A stretch of 64,000 nt of DNA, from NCBI GenBank assembly GCA_007449985.2, contig VIIQ02000157.1, forward strand, positions 62,001 through 126,000. The letters run 5' to 3'. This document shows, piece after piece, positions 22,074 to 33,300 of this stretch (the first letter of the stretch is position 1; every line of letters begins with the position of its first letter). The position numbers and the translations under genes are program-made. Under the pieces are notes generated by a model. The model did no database searches. It worked only from the letters and a program-made list of their open reading frames with translations, and was not told the DNA's origin. Source of the DNA: Desmodesmus armatus (lineage: Eukaryota > Chlorophyta > Chlorophyceae > Sphaeropleales > Scenedesmaceae).

Positions 22074-22957
22074 TTTGGCTGAAACGATGATCGTGTGCTG
22101 TAGTGATGTGCAGCGAGAGTGCTCGTATCACCAGCAAGTGTCGTCCAATTGTATACCGCTTGGATGGCGTGGTGTTATGTTGCGGGTATGATTGTTCCGC
22201 AACCTGTGGCGTGTACTGACATGTTACAAGATGTTACGGAGATCCCGGTCGAATAACTGACGCAGGGGGCTCATTCAAACCAACATTGACCTAATTATCC
22301 GCACCGTGATTGCCACAGGGCTTGCTTCTCGGTGATTTCGGCACCTGACATATCGTCGCCCCCACCAAGTCCTTTCCAAATAAGATCAGCATGGATTGCT
22401 TCAAAGTCATGTAACATTCAATACTGACTGTGGTGTGTGTCTGTCTGCTCTCTGGTGAGCTGAGGTGAGGGTGTTCATGGCATGTACATGCACGAGCCCT
22501 ATTCTTGCAAACATATTCTACCCACTGTCCCATGGGACTTGCCCCCACTCAGGCTCGTCCTGACACTCTTGTTGCACAGAGCTTACAACAAAACTGACAA
22601 GGCAGTACAGCTTCGCAGCTTTACACCCCTTGCACAAACAGGCAGCCTTGCACCCCACCCCCCTTTACCCAGGTCAAGGGGGCAGGCCTGCCTCTGCAAC
22701 CCACCCCTTCACACTACCACAGCATTGCTGCACACTGCTGCTCAGCTATCAACGGCACCATCATGCCTCCAGGAGCTGGCTACCACATGCAGCCTGGTCC
22801 CCAGCACCCAACACGACAGCACCACTGCTGCCTGACTTGGTTGAGACATGACAACAGGGGCCTTCCAGCAGCATAGCTCCTTGCTACTGCACCTACTGCC
22901 ACCCCTCTGTGACCAAGTGATGCGGCAGGAGGCGAGCACGTGCCCAACTGCCAAGGA
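22074..22957. other. 3' UTR of GNAT-like gene and Ycf54 promoter
   Basis: Both flanking genes run on the minus strand, so this stretch is the tail of one and the promoter of the other. TTACA (TGTAA on the minus strand) at 22583-22587 and 22621-22625 are candidate poly(A) signals about 340-370 nt past the GNAT stop. No gene is seen. Confidence 0.45.
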
Positions 22958-23898
22958 TTAGTCATGAGGCATGATAACTTCCTTCAGCCCCTCCTCGCAC
23001 AGGGGTCCGTCCAGATACCGGAAGCCAACAGCCGGGAAGAAGCCATGGGAGTCTGCACATGCACGCAGCAGGACGCAGTGTACGTGAATTTCCTAGACAT
23101 GAAGATTTTGGTGCTGCAAGGGACCACTTCATGCCCAAAACCATACAGCAGACACCTTAGCTGTGCAGTTGACTGCCAGTGGCAGTGGCATGACAGTCAG
23201 CACAACGTACAGTCAGCACTACTGTACAACAACGCAGCACCCCACCTACGGCCACCTACCTATGACGTATGCTGCCATGAGGGCTGCTCCTCGCCCACGC
23301 TGTGGTGGCGGCCACACACTGCAGACGTGACCCTCAATGGCCTGCAAACAGGCAACGGGAACAGGCAACCCTCATAGCAGGCGGGCAAGGAAATGTCGAT
23401 GCTGGTTGCCATCACCTCAAGAGGCGCGTGTAGGCGATGCAGCTGCTGCAACTGGGACAAAATTCTGCTGCCGACTCTTTGCCCAAATCTGCACAGAGTC
23501 CACCGCACTTGTGCAGCTTGGGGCCCCTAAGTGCGCCCGATAAGCAACTACCGCTGGGCAGAGTGCGGTTTTGTGGGAGACCTCACCGACGCTTCTCAGC
23601 GCACCATAAACAGCAGCAGCAAGCATATCAGAAACCCAGCCCATGCCATCAACCCCCTCAGTCACCTGCAGCAGCCGTCGGCCCAGGCCTCTGCCCCTCC
23701 AGCTGTGCTTCACTTCAATCAGCTCCAGTGCAGGCCCCATACGCTGCATCTGATGGTTGCTGTACGTCAGCAACGCCTTGCCCACCTCCCGCCCCTGCCC
23801 GCCCCGCTCCCTCACAACAAACAGGCTGGAGGCCTTGGTCTTGCACCGCCCCCACCCGCCTGTGGTCACCTCCACTGTATACTCCCCTGGCTCAACCA

Positions 23899-23929
<31 letters not shown>

Positions 23930-24694
23930 TCGGTGCCGGCGGCTGGCGCTGGTGCTATATCCTCTGCCAGCTGCTGCAGCCGCCGCCGCTGCTGCTGCTG
24001 CTGCTGCTGCTGATGGTCGCGGGTGCCTGGGTAGCCTCAGAGGGGGCAGCGGCTGGAATGTGACTGTGTGAGGCAGCACGAAGCAGTGCCAGGCACCTAC
24101 AGGGCGCAGCCCCTCGATTGCGGCCTTGACTGCACGTGCATCAAAACCTGCCCCAGCAGAAGCAGCAACAGCAACAGCAGCAGCGATATGATGGTGGCAA
24201 CATATTCCAAAAGTAGCAACAGCAGCACAGAGTGCTTGAGCCAATACCAAATGCCACAAGTGATTCCCCAGCCAACGGTCCCCCCATTTATAGTCGACCA
24301 CTGTCACATGGCACCTAGCACTGATGCCAAACAAGCATGTAAGACAGACAGCCCCGTTCCTGTATCGTTGTCACCCTTTACACACTCACACCTCAGTATC
24401 CACACCTACCTGACTGCACAGTGACGGTAAAGTAGGCCCCCAGTGCGTAGTGGTCCCTGATGTACTCATAGCTCAGCACAGCTGCTACCCTGCCAGATGC
24501 ATCCCGCAGCCGCCCCCCATCCCCTTCTAGTGTATCCTCCCAGCGCAGGGTCTTCTCCTCCTCTTCCTCCCAGCGCTCCCGTGCATCAGCATAGTTCAAC
24601 CTGGCACGGCGACCACTGCCCTCAGTTTCGCGGTTGCTGGCCTGAGCTGCCCTGCCATCTTCACGGCGATCCTCTCGGCCTGACTGCCGCCCTG

Positions 24695-24729
<35 letters not shown>

Positions 24730-25415
24730 GTTTGCTGTTGGTCTGGCAGATCTAGGCTCAAGCACACTGCTCCTATCAGCTGCTGCATGGCAGCTGCCTC
24801 AACAGGGTCCAGGTCATCATCCATGCCCCAACCATTGTCTGAGTGGTGGGTCCAGCCTGGCAGGCCGGATCTGACAGGGCTGCGGACAAAGAGAGTGCAG
24901 GTGCCTGGGATAGCCTCAGGGAAGCATGTGCCACCTGCGTGTGTTACAAGGCCACACAGGAGTCAGCGGCAGCAAGAAGAGTGATATGTTTGCTATTGTG
25001 CATTATGGCCCCCTGGCGCCAGCACATGTCATGCCAGCCGTGCTTGTGGACTGTCTGCTCGAAATGGAGAAGAGTTGTGGTGGAGTGGGTGCGAGTGTCA
25101 TCTTGAGGATTATCACTATGTCCCATTACCCCGACTGCTTGCACCCCTCCCCCCATACCCAACACACCTTCAGCATAGTTCCAGCTCAGTTCAAACTCTT
25201 CCTCTGCCTGCTGCCCTGCCTCCTCCTCCCCCTCGGCAGGCATCCCACCAACCTCGCCTGCTGCTGCAGCGGCCGCCTCCTCTGCCCCTGCTGCTGCTGC
25301 TTGTGGAGGTGGTGGTGATGCTGGTGTGTTGCTGGCCGGTTCTACTGCTGTTGGTAGGTCTGTCGCCGCTGCTGCTGTTGCTGCTACTGCAGGTGTGGCT
25401 GCCGCTGCAGCAGCA

Positions 25416-25458
<43 letters not shown>

Positions 25459-25975
25459 ATGGTGCCCTGAATCGCCGCCGCACCCTTCTCACTGCGGCTG
25501 CTACAGCTGCAAGTGGGTGGGTGAAGAGGCTGAGTCGTGCAGGGGGCTCGCTAGCACTATCAGCAGCAGCAGCAGCAGCAGCAGCAGCGGCGGCAATGCT
25601 GTCATCGGCATCACCTTCAGCCATAGGGCTGCCTGCATGTGCCTCCTGTGGTGCATCGGCCAAAGCTGCTGTCCTTCCCTGGTGGTGCCGAGCCAAGGGC
25701 CTGGCGTCTGCTGCTGCTGCTGCTGCAGCAGCTGGTGCTGCTTGTGCAGAGTCCTGGGCGTGTCGTGCAGGTCTGTGTGCTGCAGCAGCTGCTGGCTGTC
25801 CTCCAGCCTGGCCAGCAGCAGAAGTAGCAGGCCTACTAAGCTGCCTCAAGGCTGGGATGGCATCAGCGCACATGCGTGCCTGCTGCAATGGTGGCACTAA
25901 CGTCTCTGCGGCAGCATCTTGTGGGTCCCAGGTGGGAGGCCGCCTGCGCTTGGGCCTGTTGTGCTGCTGTGACAT
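22958..25975 (-). CDS. GNAT-like acetyltransferase with long Ala and Gln tracts
   Basis: Exons 25975-25168, 24934-24410, 24147-23666, 23451-23416, 23341-23260 and 23052-22958 join in phase to 675 residues; the 36-nt fourth exon is the least certain. The C-terminal third resembles the GCN5-related fold: LELIEVKHSWRGRGLGRRLL (about 586-605) fits the acetyl-CoA-binding motif (R/QxxGxG), and FFPAVGFRYLDG near the end fits the closing strand. Upstream, exon 2 has RSPVRSGLPGWTHHSDNGWG and exon 3 IEGLRPVGAWHCFVLPHTV, which I do not recognise. The N-terminus (NRPKRRRPPTWDP) is basic and may be nuclear-targeting. Very long poly-Ala runs fill exons 1 and 3, and poly-Gln runs fill exons 2 and 3. Substrate is unknown. 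Confidence 0.6.
24699..24728. repeat. CTG/CAG triplet tract encoding poly-Gln
   Basis: Ten consecutive CTG triplets on the plus strand read as CAG (Gln) on the coding strand of the GNAT-like gene. Similar tracts in the same gene at about 25420-25460 and 25560-25590 are read in other frames as Ala. Confidence 0.8.
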
Positions 25976-27358
25976 CCTGGCCACAGTTGGCTGGCAAGCT
26001 GTAGTGAGCTGAGCAACTTGCTGTACAATGTGTGCGCGGGTGTGTGTTTGCGTCAGTAAGCGCTTGGTAACGTATTTGAACTGGTCAGGGTGACAGAAAC
26101 GGCTGGCTCTGGGTTGTCATGAGCACAGGTGCTTGCAGAACAAAGGCAAGCAGAGAGCAGTAGAGTACGGTATTAGCCCGGCACTGCTGATTGATTCGCT
26201 TGCTGCCCTTCGGTTGATTGCAGCAAGCTGCTTTTTGGCTGTCTTTTCTTGGTCCTCTGCTCGTTATGGAGGCAAGTTCGCTTTCCCCAAGGCAGGGTTT
26301 CGCGGGACAACCCCAACAAGCGGGACAAGGCTCAAACAAGACATTCCAGCTATGCAGTGAGATTGATCATGGTGCATTGTGTATGTTTGAGTAACGTTAT
26401 GCCTCAGTGTGGTATCGGAGTATCTTTCTCAACGTGTCGTGTGGTGTGCTTCCTGCAATCTTTGAATGAAGACTGCTGACCCATGGTCTCTTGAGCATCT
26501 ATGGTGTTCTTCCCATATGATATTGCCTGATTAATGCTGCTGATTGGCGTCTGGCAGGACACCTGTAGGTGTCAGGTTGTGTGTGCTTCTGGCCAGAAGC
26601 ACACATGCATGGGTGGGCTCCTGGATTGGCTCTTTGTCACTCATCACCAGACCAGGGCACATAGGTGCCTCGGATCTACCCCCATGGAGAGCTGCATGTC
26701 TGGCATCAACCTTCCTGACAATCCTGCCCATATTGCAGCCCACAGACCGTCACAGACCGACGGATAGATCTGCTGCTTGGCTGGCAAGGCGGGCTGCGGC
26801 CGTGCGGCCCAGTTGACGACACAATCAATCGGCCGTGATGCTAATGTTAGCTGATGCTGATCGTATGTCGAGAAACACTGCTGGCCCGGTTCTTGCATAA
26901 TGGGGATACCCGGTAACACTGCCGCGGCAAGTCTGATCAGCATGAACGCACTGCGCAATACAAATCAATCTGGTTTGTGTCTGTGATCAAGTACGGTGGC
27001 TGATTTCGGCAAAGACCAACATCGCATTCTGAAGCACGGCACCAAAACGATGACGAGATGGATGCAAATATGCTGCTGATATATACACACTTACCTGTGA
27101 GACGTCTGCTGCACGTCCGGGGAAGGGACTCTGGCGATGCAGTCCAGCAGTTGCCTCCCTCCACTCACTGACCCGCAGAAACAGCGGCAGACACAGCTCC
27201 TTATTTCTAGAGATCTCAATGAGCAGGAAAGCGGATCAGCCTGGCACGATCTAGGCAGCAAGGACTACAACAGCAGCAGGTGTGCCTCTGCAGGAAGCTG
27301 TCCTGCAGCACACCGACAGCAAACCCAGCGATCCGCTCAGCACACGTATATACCACAT
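25976..27358. other. Divergent intergenic region, GNAT-like / matrix protein gene
   Basis: The stretch separates the starts of two divergent genes. A plus-strand TATATA at about 27078-27083 lies about 275 bp before the matrix-protein start and could serve as its TATA box. Two adjacent inverted repeats lie at 26558-26573 and 26580-26605. An open frame at 26133-26357 has no recognisable features. No gene is called. Confidence 0.45.
26558..26605. repeat. Adjacent inverted repeats, one a 26-bp perfect palindrome
   Basis: 26558-26573 is GACACCT-GT-AGGTGTC. 26580-26605 is TGTGTGCTTCTGG followed at once by its exact complement CCAGAAGCACACA. The pair lies about 750-800 bp upstream of the matrix-protein start. 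Confidence 0.8.
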
Positions 27359-30300
27359 ATGGATCGCCGACACCACCAGCAGCAGCGGCACTGCGGCTGG
27401 GTGCTGGTCACAGCAGTTTTGGTCTGGACGCTGCTGGCAGGGCCATGCCAAGCCTTGCCCAATGTGGACATCAGCATAGGGCCCCCTACAGCCAAGACAG
27501 CGGCCATCAGCTATACGTGGGGCCTTGCAGCGTCAGTGACGCCGCCACAGGTGGCCATGCAGTTCACAGAAGCACGGCCGGTAAGCTTGCACAGTCTGGT
27601 GCTTGTTGGGGGTTAGGGGAGGGTGGGAGGGGGGGGGGGGGTCCACCAGCCTCATCTTCAGCCTTAAGGTCTGCAGCGATTGTCGTCCAGGATCAGGTGT
27701 GCCAACACATAAATTACAAGGAAACAAGGCAGCATCACAGATGCTTGCTTGTGCTGCCAGCTGCTGCTGCATGCAGCTGTGTGTGCAACGACAGCAGTTG
27801 GGTTGCCGTGTGGTGTCCCCACACATCACATCATATCACGGCACCACATCACTCTCTCATCCCATCACATGCACACGTGAAAGTAACACACAACCTGTTG
27901 CCGGGATGTGCTACCCAAAGATTTTGAGCCTGTGTCTGCTATCCTTTCATGCTTTCCTTTCCTGCTCTCCTGTCCTTTCCTGCATGCAGATCACGTGGAT
28001 CATCAATGCTACCCGTTCCTACAGTTTCACAGGCACTATCTCGGGCAGTGTCAGGATTGCGCGGACGCTCACAAACTTGGGTGCAGTGGCCTGGTCAGCA
28101 GTGGGCATCTCTGTGCGGCAGGTAAGGATGTTTGTGACAGATACAGTGCCCTTAACAGTCATTCTAACAGTAAGGACGGACAACAACAGTTGCCCGGGGC
28201 TGTAGCAGTCTGTAATGGCCAGTCAAATTGGGTGATTGAGATGGCAGTATGCACTTGCATGGTGGTGACGGTAATGCAGGGGGCAGCTGGGGTGTGGTGA
28301 TGTTTGCTCCCAAGCAAGGGTGGCATGCAGTTTTGACCACCATTTTTAGCACGCATGACGTATGCGTTGTGAGACAGGCATGTGGGGCGCGTGGGACTAG
28401 GGCTTGCAAACGATTAGGAAGCCGCACACAGCGCTTGGTTCTGTCAGGCAGATCGCAGTGTCCTGCCACCAGACCCCTCGCGCCAGCAGCAACAGACATG
28501 CATAGCCATCACACGCGTACTCCCTCTCCTCCCTCCACCACGCCCTCCACCTCGCCTTTTTGCTCACGGTCAACGAGGTGTGCCTTTGTGGCTTTCACGA
28601 GTGGCTCGGATCATCCGAGCCACTCGTGAAAGCCATGAAGGCACACCTCGTTGACCGTGAGCAAAAAGGTGGAGGGCGTGGTGGAGGTACGTGACGTGTA
28701 GTTGCGTTAGCGAAGCTCTTTCCCAAAAGGGCTAAGGATAAAATCGTGTGCCTGCAAGGGCGGACAGGTGGGCATGAAGAACAGCATCTGGTCAGGAATG
28801 GTTGAGGACATGGGGGGGGGGGACTAGTGGTGTGCTGAGACCCACTGCATTCTTCACAAACGGGATGCCCTGCCGATACAAAAAGCCCAAACTGGGCAGC
28901 CGAAGTGTACAGAAATCTTGACAGTCACGCACCGCTTCCAGGCGCGATCGCCCGGTCAACCTTGCAGGCAGTCTTGATCTTGGCTCTCAGATCCTGACAG
29001 CCGAGATCCAGACCTGCCTGCAAGGGTTGACCGGGCGATCGCGCCTGGAAGCGGTGCGTGACTGTCGAGATCTCTGTACTGGTGACTCACTGTACTAGTG
29101 ACATGACTCATGACCAGTACCGACCTTTTCAGGCTGGCAAGGGGGCCTGCAACTATGCACAAGCACACAAAGACTATCAGCGCGTACCATATACCTTTTC
29201 TACCAAGGAAGGGCAGCCCGGCAGTCGCTGACAAAATGCGACAGTGCAACTCTGCAGGCCAGTCAGCACCTGCTGTCAGTTAGGCCCTGCAGTCGGCAGG
29301 GCAGCTGTGTGCCCTCTGTCCAGCACTACTGCCAAATAGCCATCATTCACTCTGAAAGAAAGGCCCAACAAAAGGCTGTTTAATACTGATAAGAGCTACA
29401 CTGTGGTCAAGCCTCTACTGCAGGATCTTGCAAAACGGGTCTGCTTGCCTGAACAATCATGGACACGATGGTGTCCGTGTACGTCATGAACATGTCTTGG
29501 GTGGGCGGATCTGCCAACGGCGCTGTTGGGTGATCTACCCACCCAAGACATGTTCATGACGTACACCGACACCCTCGTGTCCATGATTGTTCAGGCAAGT
29601 TACAGCTTACAGTCGACAGTAGAGCTAGTAAACTTTCATCGAGGACGGCAGTGAAACTGTGGTGGCGCAGGTGACTGGCCACCTGCAGCGACATGGCAAG
29701 GGCGACGGCAAGGCCACCAAGGGGGGGGGGGCAACAACACACGCATCATACATGAATGTTTGATGGACGGGAAGCATGCCCTGCTGCGGGGATTTATATA
29801 ATGCTGCTACAAGCACGGCTGGCATCATCAGCAGCTACGTCCTGGCAATGCTGCTGGAAGCACAGCCGGCATCATCATCTGCAAAGCACATCACACCGGC
29901 AGCTGTGCTGGTCAGCGAGCACGGAAGCAGCAGTGGCAGAGCCAGGCGCAAAACCCGTCCCTGACAGACCGCTGCAGCCGTCACGGCTCTGCAGAATACC
30001 TGGATCAAGCGCCTCCCTCCCTCAGTCTTGGGTAGTTCGATGAGCAGGCGCTGAAACCTTCAGCGCCTGCTGATTGAACTACCCAAGACTGAGGGAGGAC
30101 GGCGTTTGATACAGGTATCTTGCAGCTGCTGGGGTAGTATGATGTCACCAGCAGTGCAGCTTTGTGAGCACAGCGAAGGGGGGGTCTCAGTGGAGGGCAA
30201 CGGTCGATGCACATGCCAGGGGCCAAGACAGCGCCGCTGTTCAAAAGCAACTGGGGCCCTTATGCAGCGCTGGCCCTCATCAGCATTGGCCGATGCGTCG

Positions 30301-33300
30301 GAACTCTTAGAGCATCGTGCACCCATGCTTTCACCTGGACATGCTGCAGTCATAAGTGGCATGTGCATGTGGATCCATATGCCTGTAAGCTCCTCATTTC
30401 ACCGTCATCTGCACCACACACATGAGCTATGTCACTCTAACCCATGCTGCTGGCCGCTGTGGTGTGCTGTGGTGTGCTGTGTGCAGGGTGACAGGGTCCT
30501 CCTGAGCACCAATGCTGTCTGCACCCCGGGCACCCTAGACATGGTTGGTGTCACTCTAACCCATGCTGCTGGCCGCTGTGGTGTGCTGTGGTGTGCTGTG
30601 TGCAGGGTGACAGGGTCCTCCTGAGCACCAATGCTGTCTGCACCCCTGGCAACCAGTTCCTGCCTCAAGGCAGCAGCTCAGATCAGCTGGCACAGGTGTC
30701 GGCAGTTGTCAACTGCGCTTTTACGTAAGTGTGCAACCTCACACAGGGGCGGGTTGAAGGGACAGGATTATGATTGCAGTTGCAAGGATCTTACTCAGTA
30801 CCATATATGTTCCCTCCGATGTTAGTGTGGCTAAGACAGTTTTGGTCACTGCACTGCAGTACTGCCAGTCACATGCTGTTGACAGCATCAATGCTGCGGG
30901 GTGATGGCAACCGTGCTGTCAGTGTGCTGGCTGAACATAGAGCTGCATGACAACCAGCACACTGACTGACTTGCTGAAAATAGAGTATTGGTGCAGTAAC
31001 AGGAATCTTTGCTGCATCCCTTCTACCTTATTAGCAAACCAACAGGTTGGCAACTGCATGACAACAATTTCACCTGGTGACTGCACCACACCTGAGTATA
31101 TGTTGTTAGGTGTCATCAGCACACAAAATTGATGGTACAATCTCTGCACAATTGGCAGCAAGTGGTGTCTCTGCGTTCCAGTTGTCGCCAATCCTCAATT
31201 CCCTTCGCTGGCTGTGTCGGTTGCAGGTTTGGGCCCAACCTGGGGGTTGGAGCCACGCCCTTCTCCCCTTCAGGTCTGCCCCCTGACCTTCTGGGTGAAG
31301 CCTCGCCAAACAGGGTAGGTGCAGCAGCCCCAAAGCTGGCCCTCTTACAGCTTAGTGAGCTAGAGGCTGGCAGCTCATATGGCTCTGACTCGATCCTTGA
31401 TCGTTTGGCCTTCTTGCTGTGCCAGCTGAAATGGGGTGCTGTTGTGTGGGTGTTGCAACCCCATGTGCTGTAATAACAGGGTTTTTGGTGTGCAATACAA
31501 CAAGGATCTGCCAGAAGAGGTCTAGGGCTGTGTGGCGCAGTGAGCCTCATCACCATTCATTTTGCCTTGGCGTGTGCTGCCTCCCCTGCAGGTTTTTGAG
31601 TTGGCTGCCAACGTCACCCTCACCACGGGTCAAGTGGAGCAGGCAACAGGCACACAAACCTTCACCTTCGACATGCCACAGCCGGTGGGTAGGCCTTGCG
31701 TGAGCAAAGGTTATCGAGGAATTGTTAAATTTGATGAAGCTTTGCAGTGTTGTCCTTGCGCTGATGTAGAGGTGGGGGTCGACTTCAGAAGGCACCCTGC
31801 AGGCAGAGTGCATTTGGCAGGGCTGTGACATGCGCTGACGCAGCTGGGTACGTGCCATTGCCTGCAAGCATGTCTGTGGTACTCAAGGGGACAGTCAGCA
31901 GCCAAACCGAGGGAGCGGCCCCCACACAGAACCGCAGTTGTTGTTGAAGCATGATGCCAATGGACTGTGTGGGTAGCGTTTTTTTGAAACCGGTACACCC
32001 TGTTTCCTTGTGTCAGGGGTGGAGTTGCTCCCCCCCCGGGGGCCCTGCTTTTCACAGCAAGTGCTCCTTGCTCCCCCCCCCCCCCTTTCAGCACGTTTTC
32101 CCTGCAATTTGGCCGGATCTCAGTTGCTCCCCCCCCCCTGAGCTGCCTCCAGACTGATTCCGCTCCTTGCTCCACCCCCCTCAAAGAAACAGGGTGTACC
32201 GCTTTCAAAAAAACGCTACCCTGTGAGGCTGTAGGGTTTCCCTGCAATCAAGTTCCTGTGTGTAAGACACTTGAAGGAAGACTGTGTGTGATATCATGCT
32301 GTGCGTGCCATTGCCTGCCACCGCAGATCATTGGCGAGTGTGCTACTGTGCAGGACACCTGGGCGCAGGTAGGCACAGCGCGGCACAGATGGGCTCAATA
32401 CCCTTGTGGCATGCCTGGCATGCAGCTCGACACATGCCATGCGGCAGGCTGTTTCCAGACACATGACTGTGTGCTTTGCCGTGTGACGTCCACTTGTGCA
32501 CTGCTGTCAAACAGATGTGGTGGTAGCGGCAAAGCCACATCCCCCCCCCCAGGATGCTTACATTGTCAGACAAGCTGTTAGTCAGCATAGTACGAAGTAT
32601 GTCATCATGAAATAGGGCCAGCTTGTGGATGTCGTGCGGCCTCCAATTGGGCGTTCTGTTGCAGCCCTTTTTCTCATCAACATGTGGTTTTCATCATTAC
32701 TTCAAGGTCTCAGCAGCACGCTCACGCAACAAGCTGTGTGACTGTGTTCTCTGCAGGTGTCTCTGCCCGTTCCCCTAGGGTTCAGTGGCCCCACTGACGG
32801 GGTGTCCAACCCGGCCGTCCCCGCCCCCACCAACCCGCCCAATCTGCAGCAGCGCATCTGCGCTCCCGCAGGCTTTGCCTACGTAAGCACCATACCTGCC
32901 TCACAGGCTACCCAGGGAGCTTGCGGGGAGTGGGCGGTAAGTGGACAGTTACATCTGATGCTAAACAAAGCAATGGGAGTCCAGTAAAGTCCGAGACTTG
33001 CTGTTCTTCGCTACGCACCTTTGCAGACGAGCGGCTGCTATGGCATCAGCCTGATGTTGTCAAAGTGCAGCAGCACCTCAGCCATGGCCGCAATGTAGTC
33101 ACTGCCAAAACTAACAGCACCGTCTGACATGATGTATCTTGTGTGGTGTGTATGCCCTGCAGTTCACTGCCGCGGCTTCTCTGACCCCTTCCAACGGCCC
33201 ACAGGGCACCATTGGTGGCTCCACCGCCACTCGCACAGCAAGGGCGTCCATCTCAGGCTGCACTCCCGCCCCAGGTCAAGCAGCCCCTGGCGTTCCCCAG

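Noticed and set aside
24944..25143. Continuation of the GNAT-like first exon into a longer open frame
   Set aside because: The residues after the donor at 25168 do not continue the protein, and splicing to 24934 holds phase and gives sensible sequence.
31711..32247. Minus-strand 178-codon open frame
   Set aside because: It overlaps the MITE and its C tracts; the composition explains the open frame.
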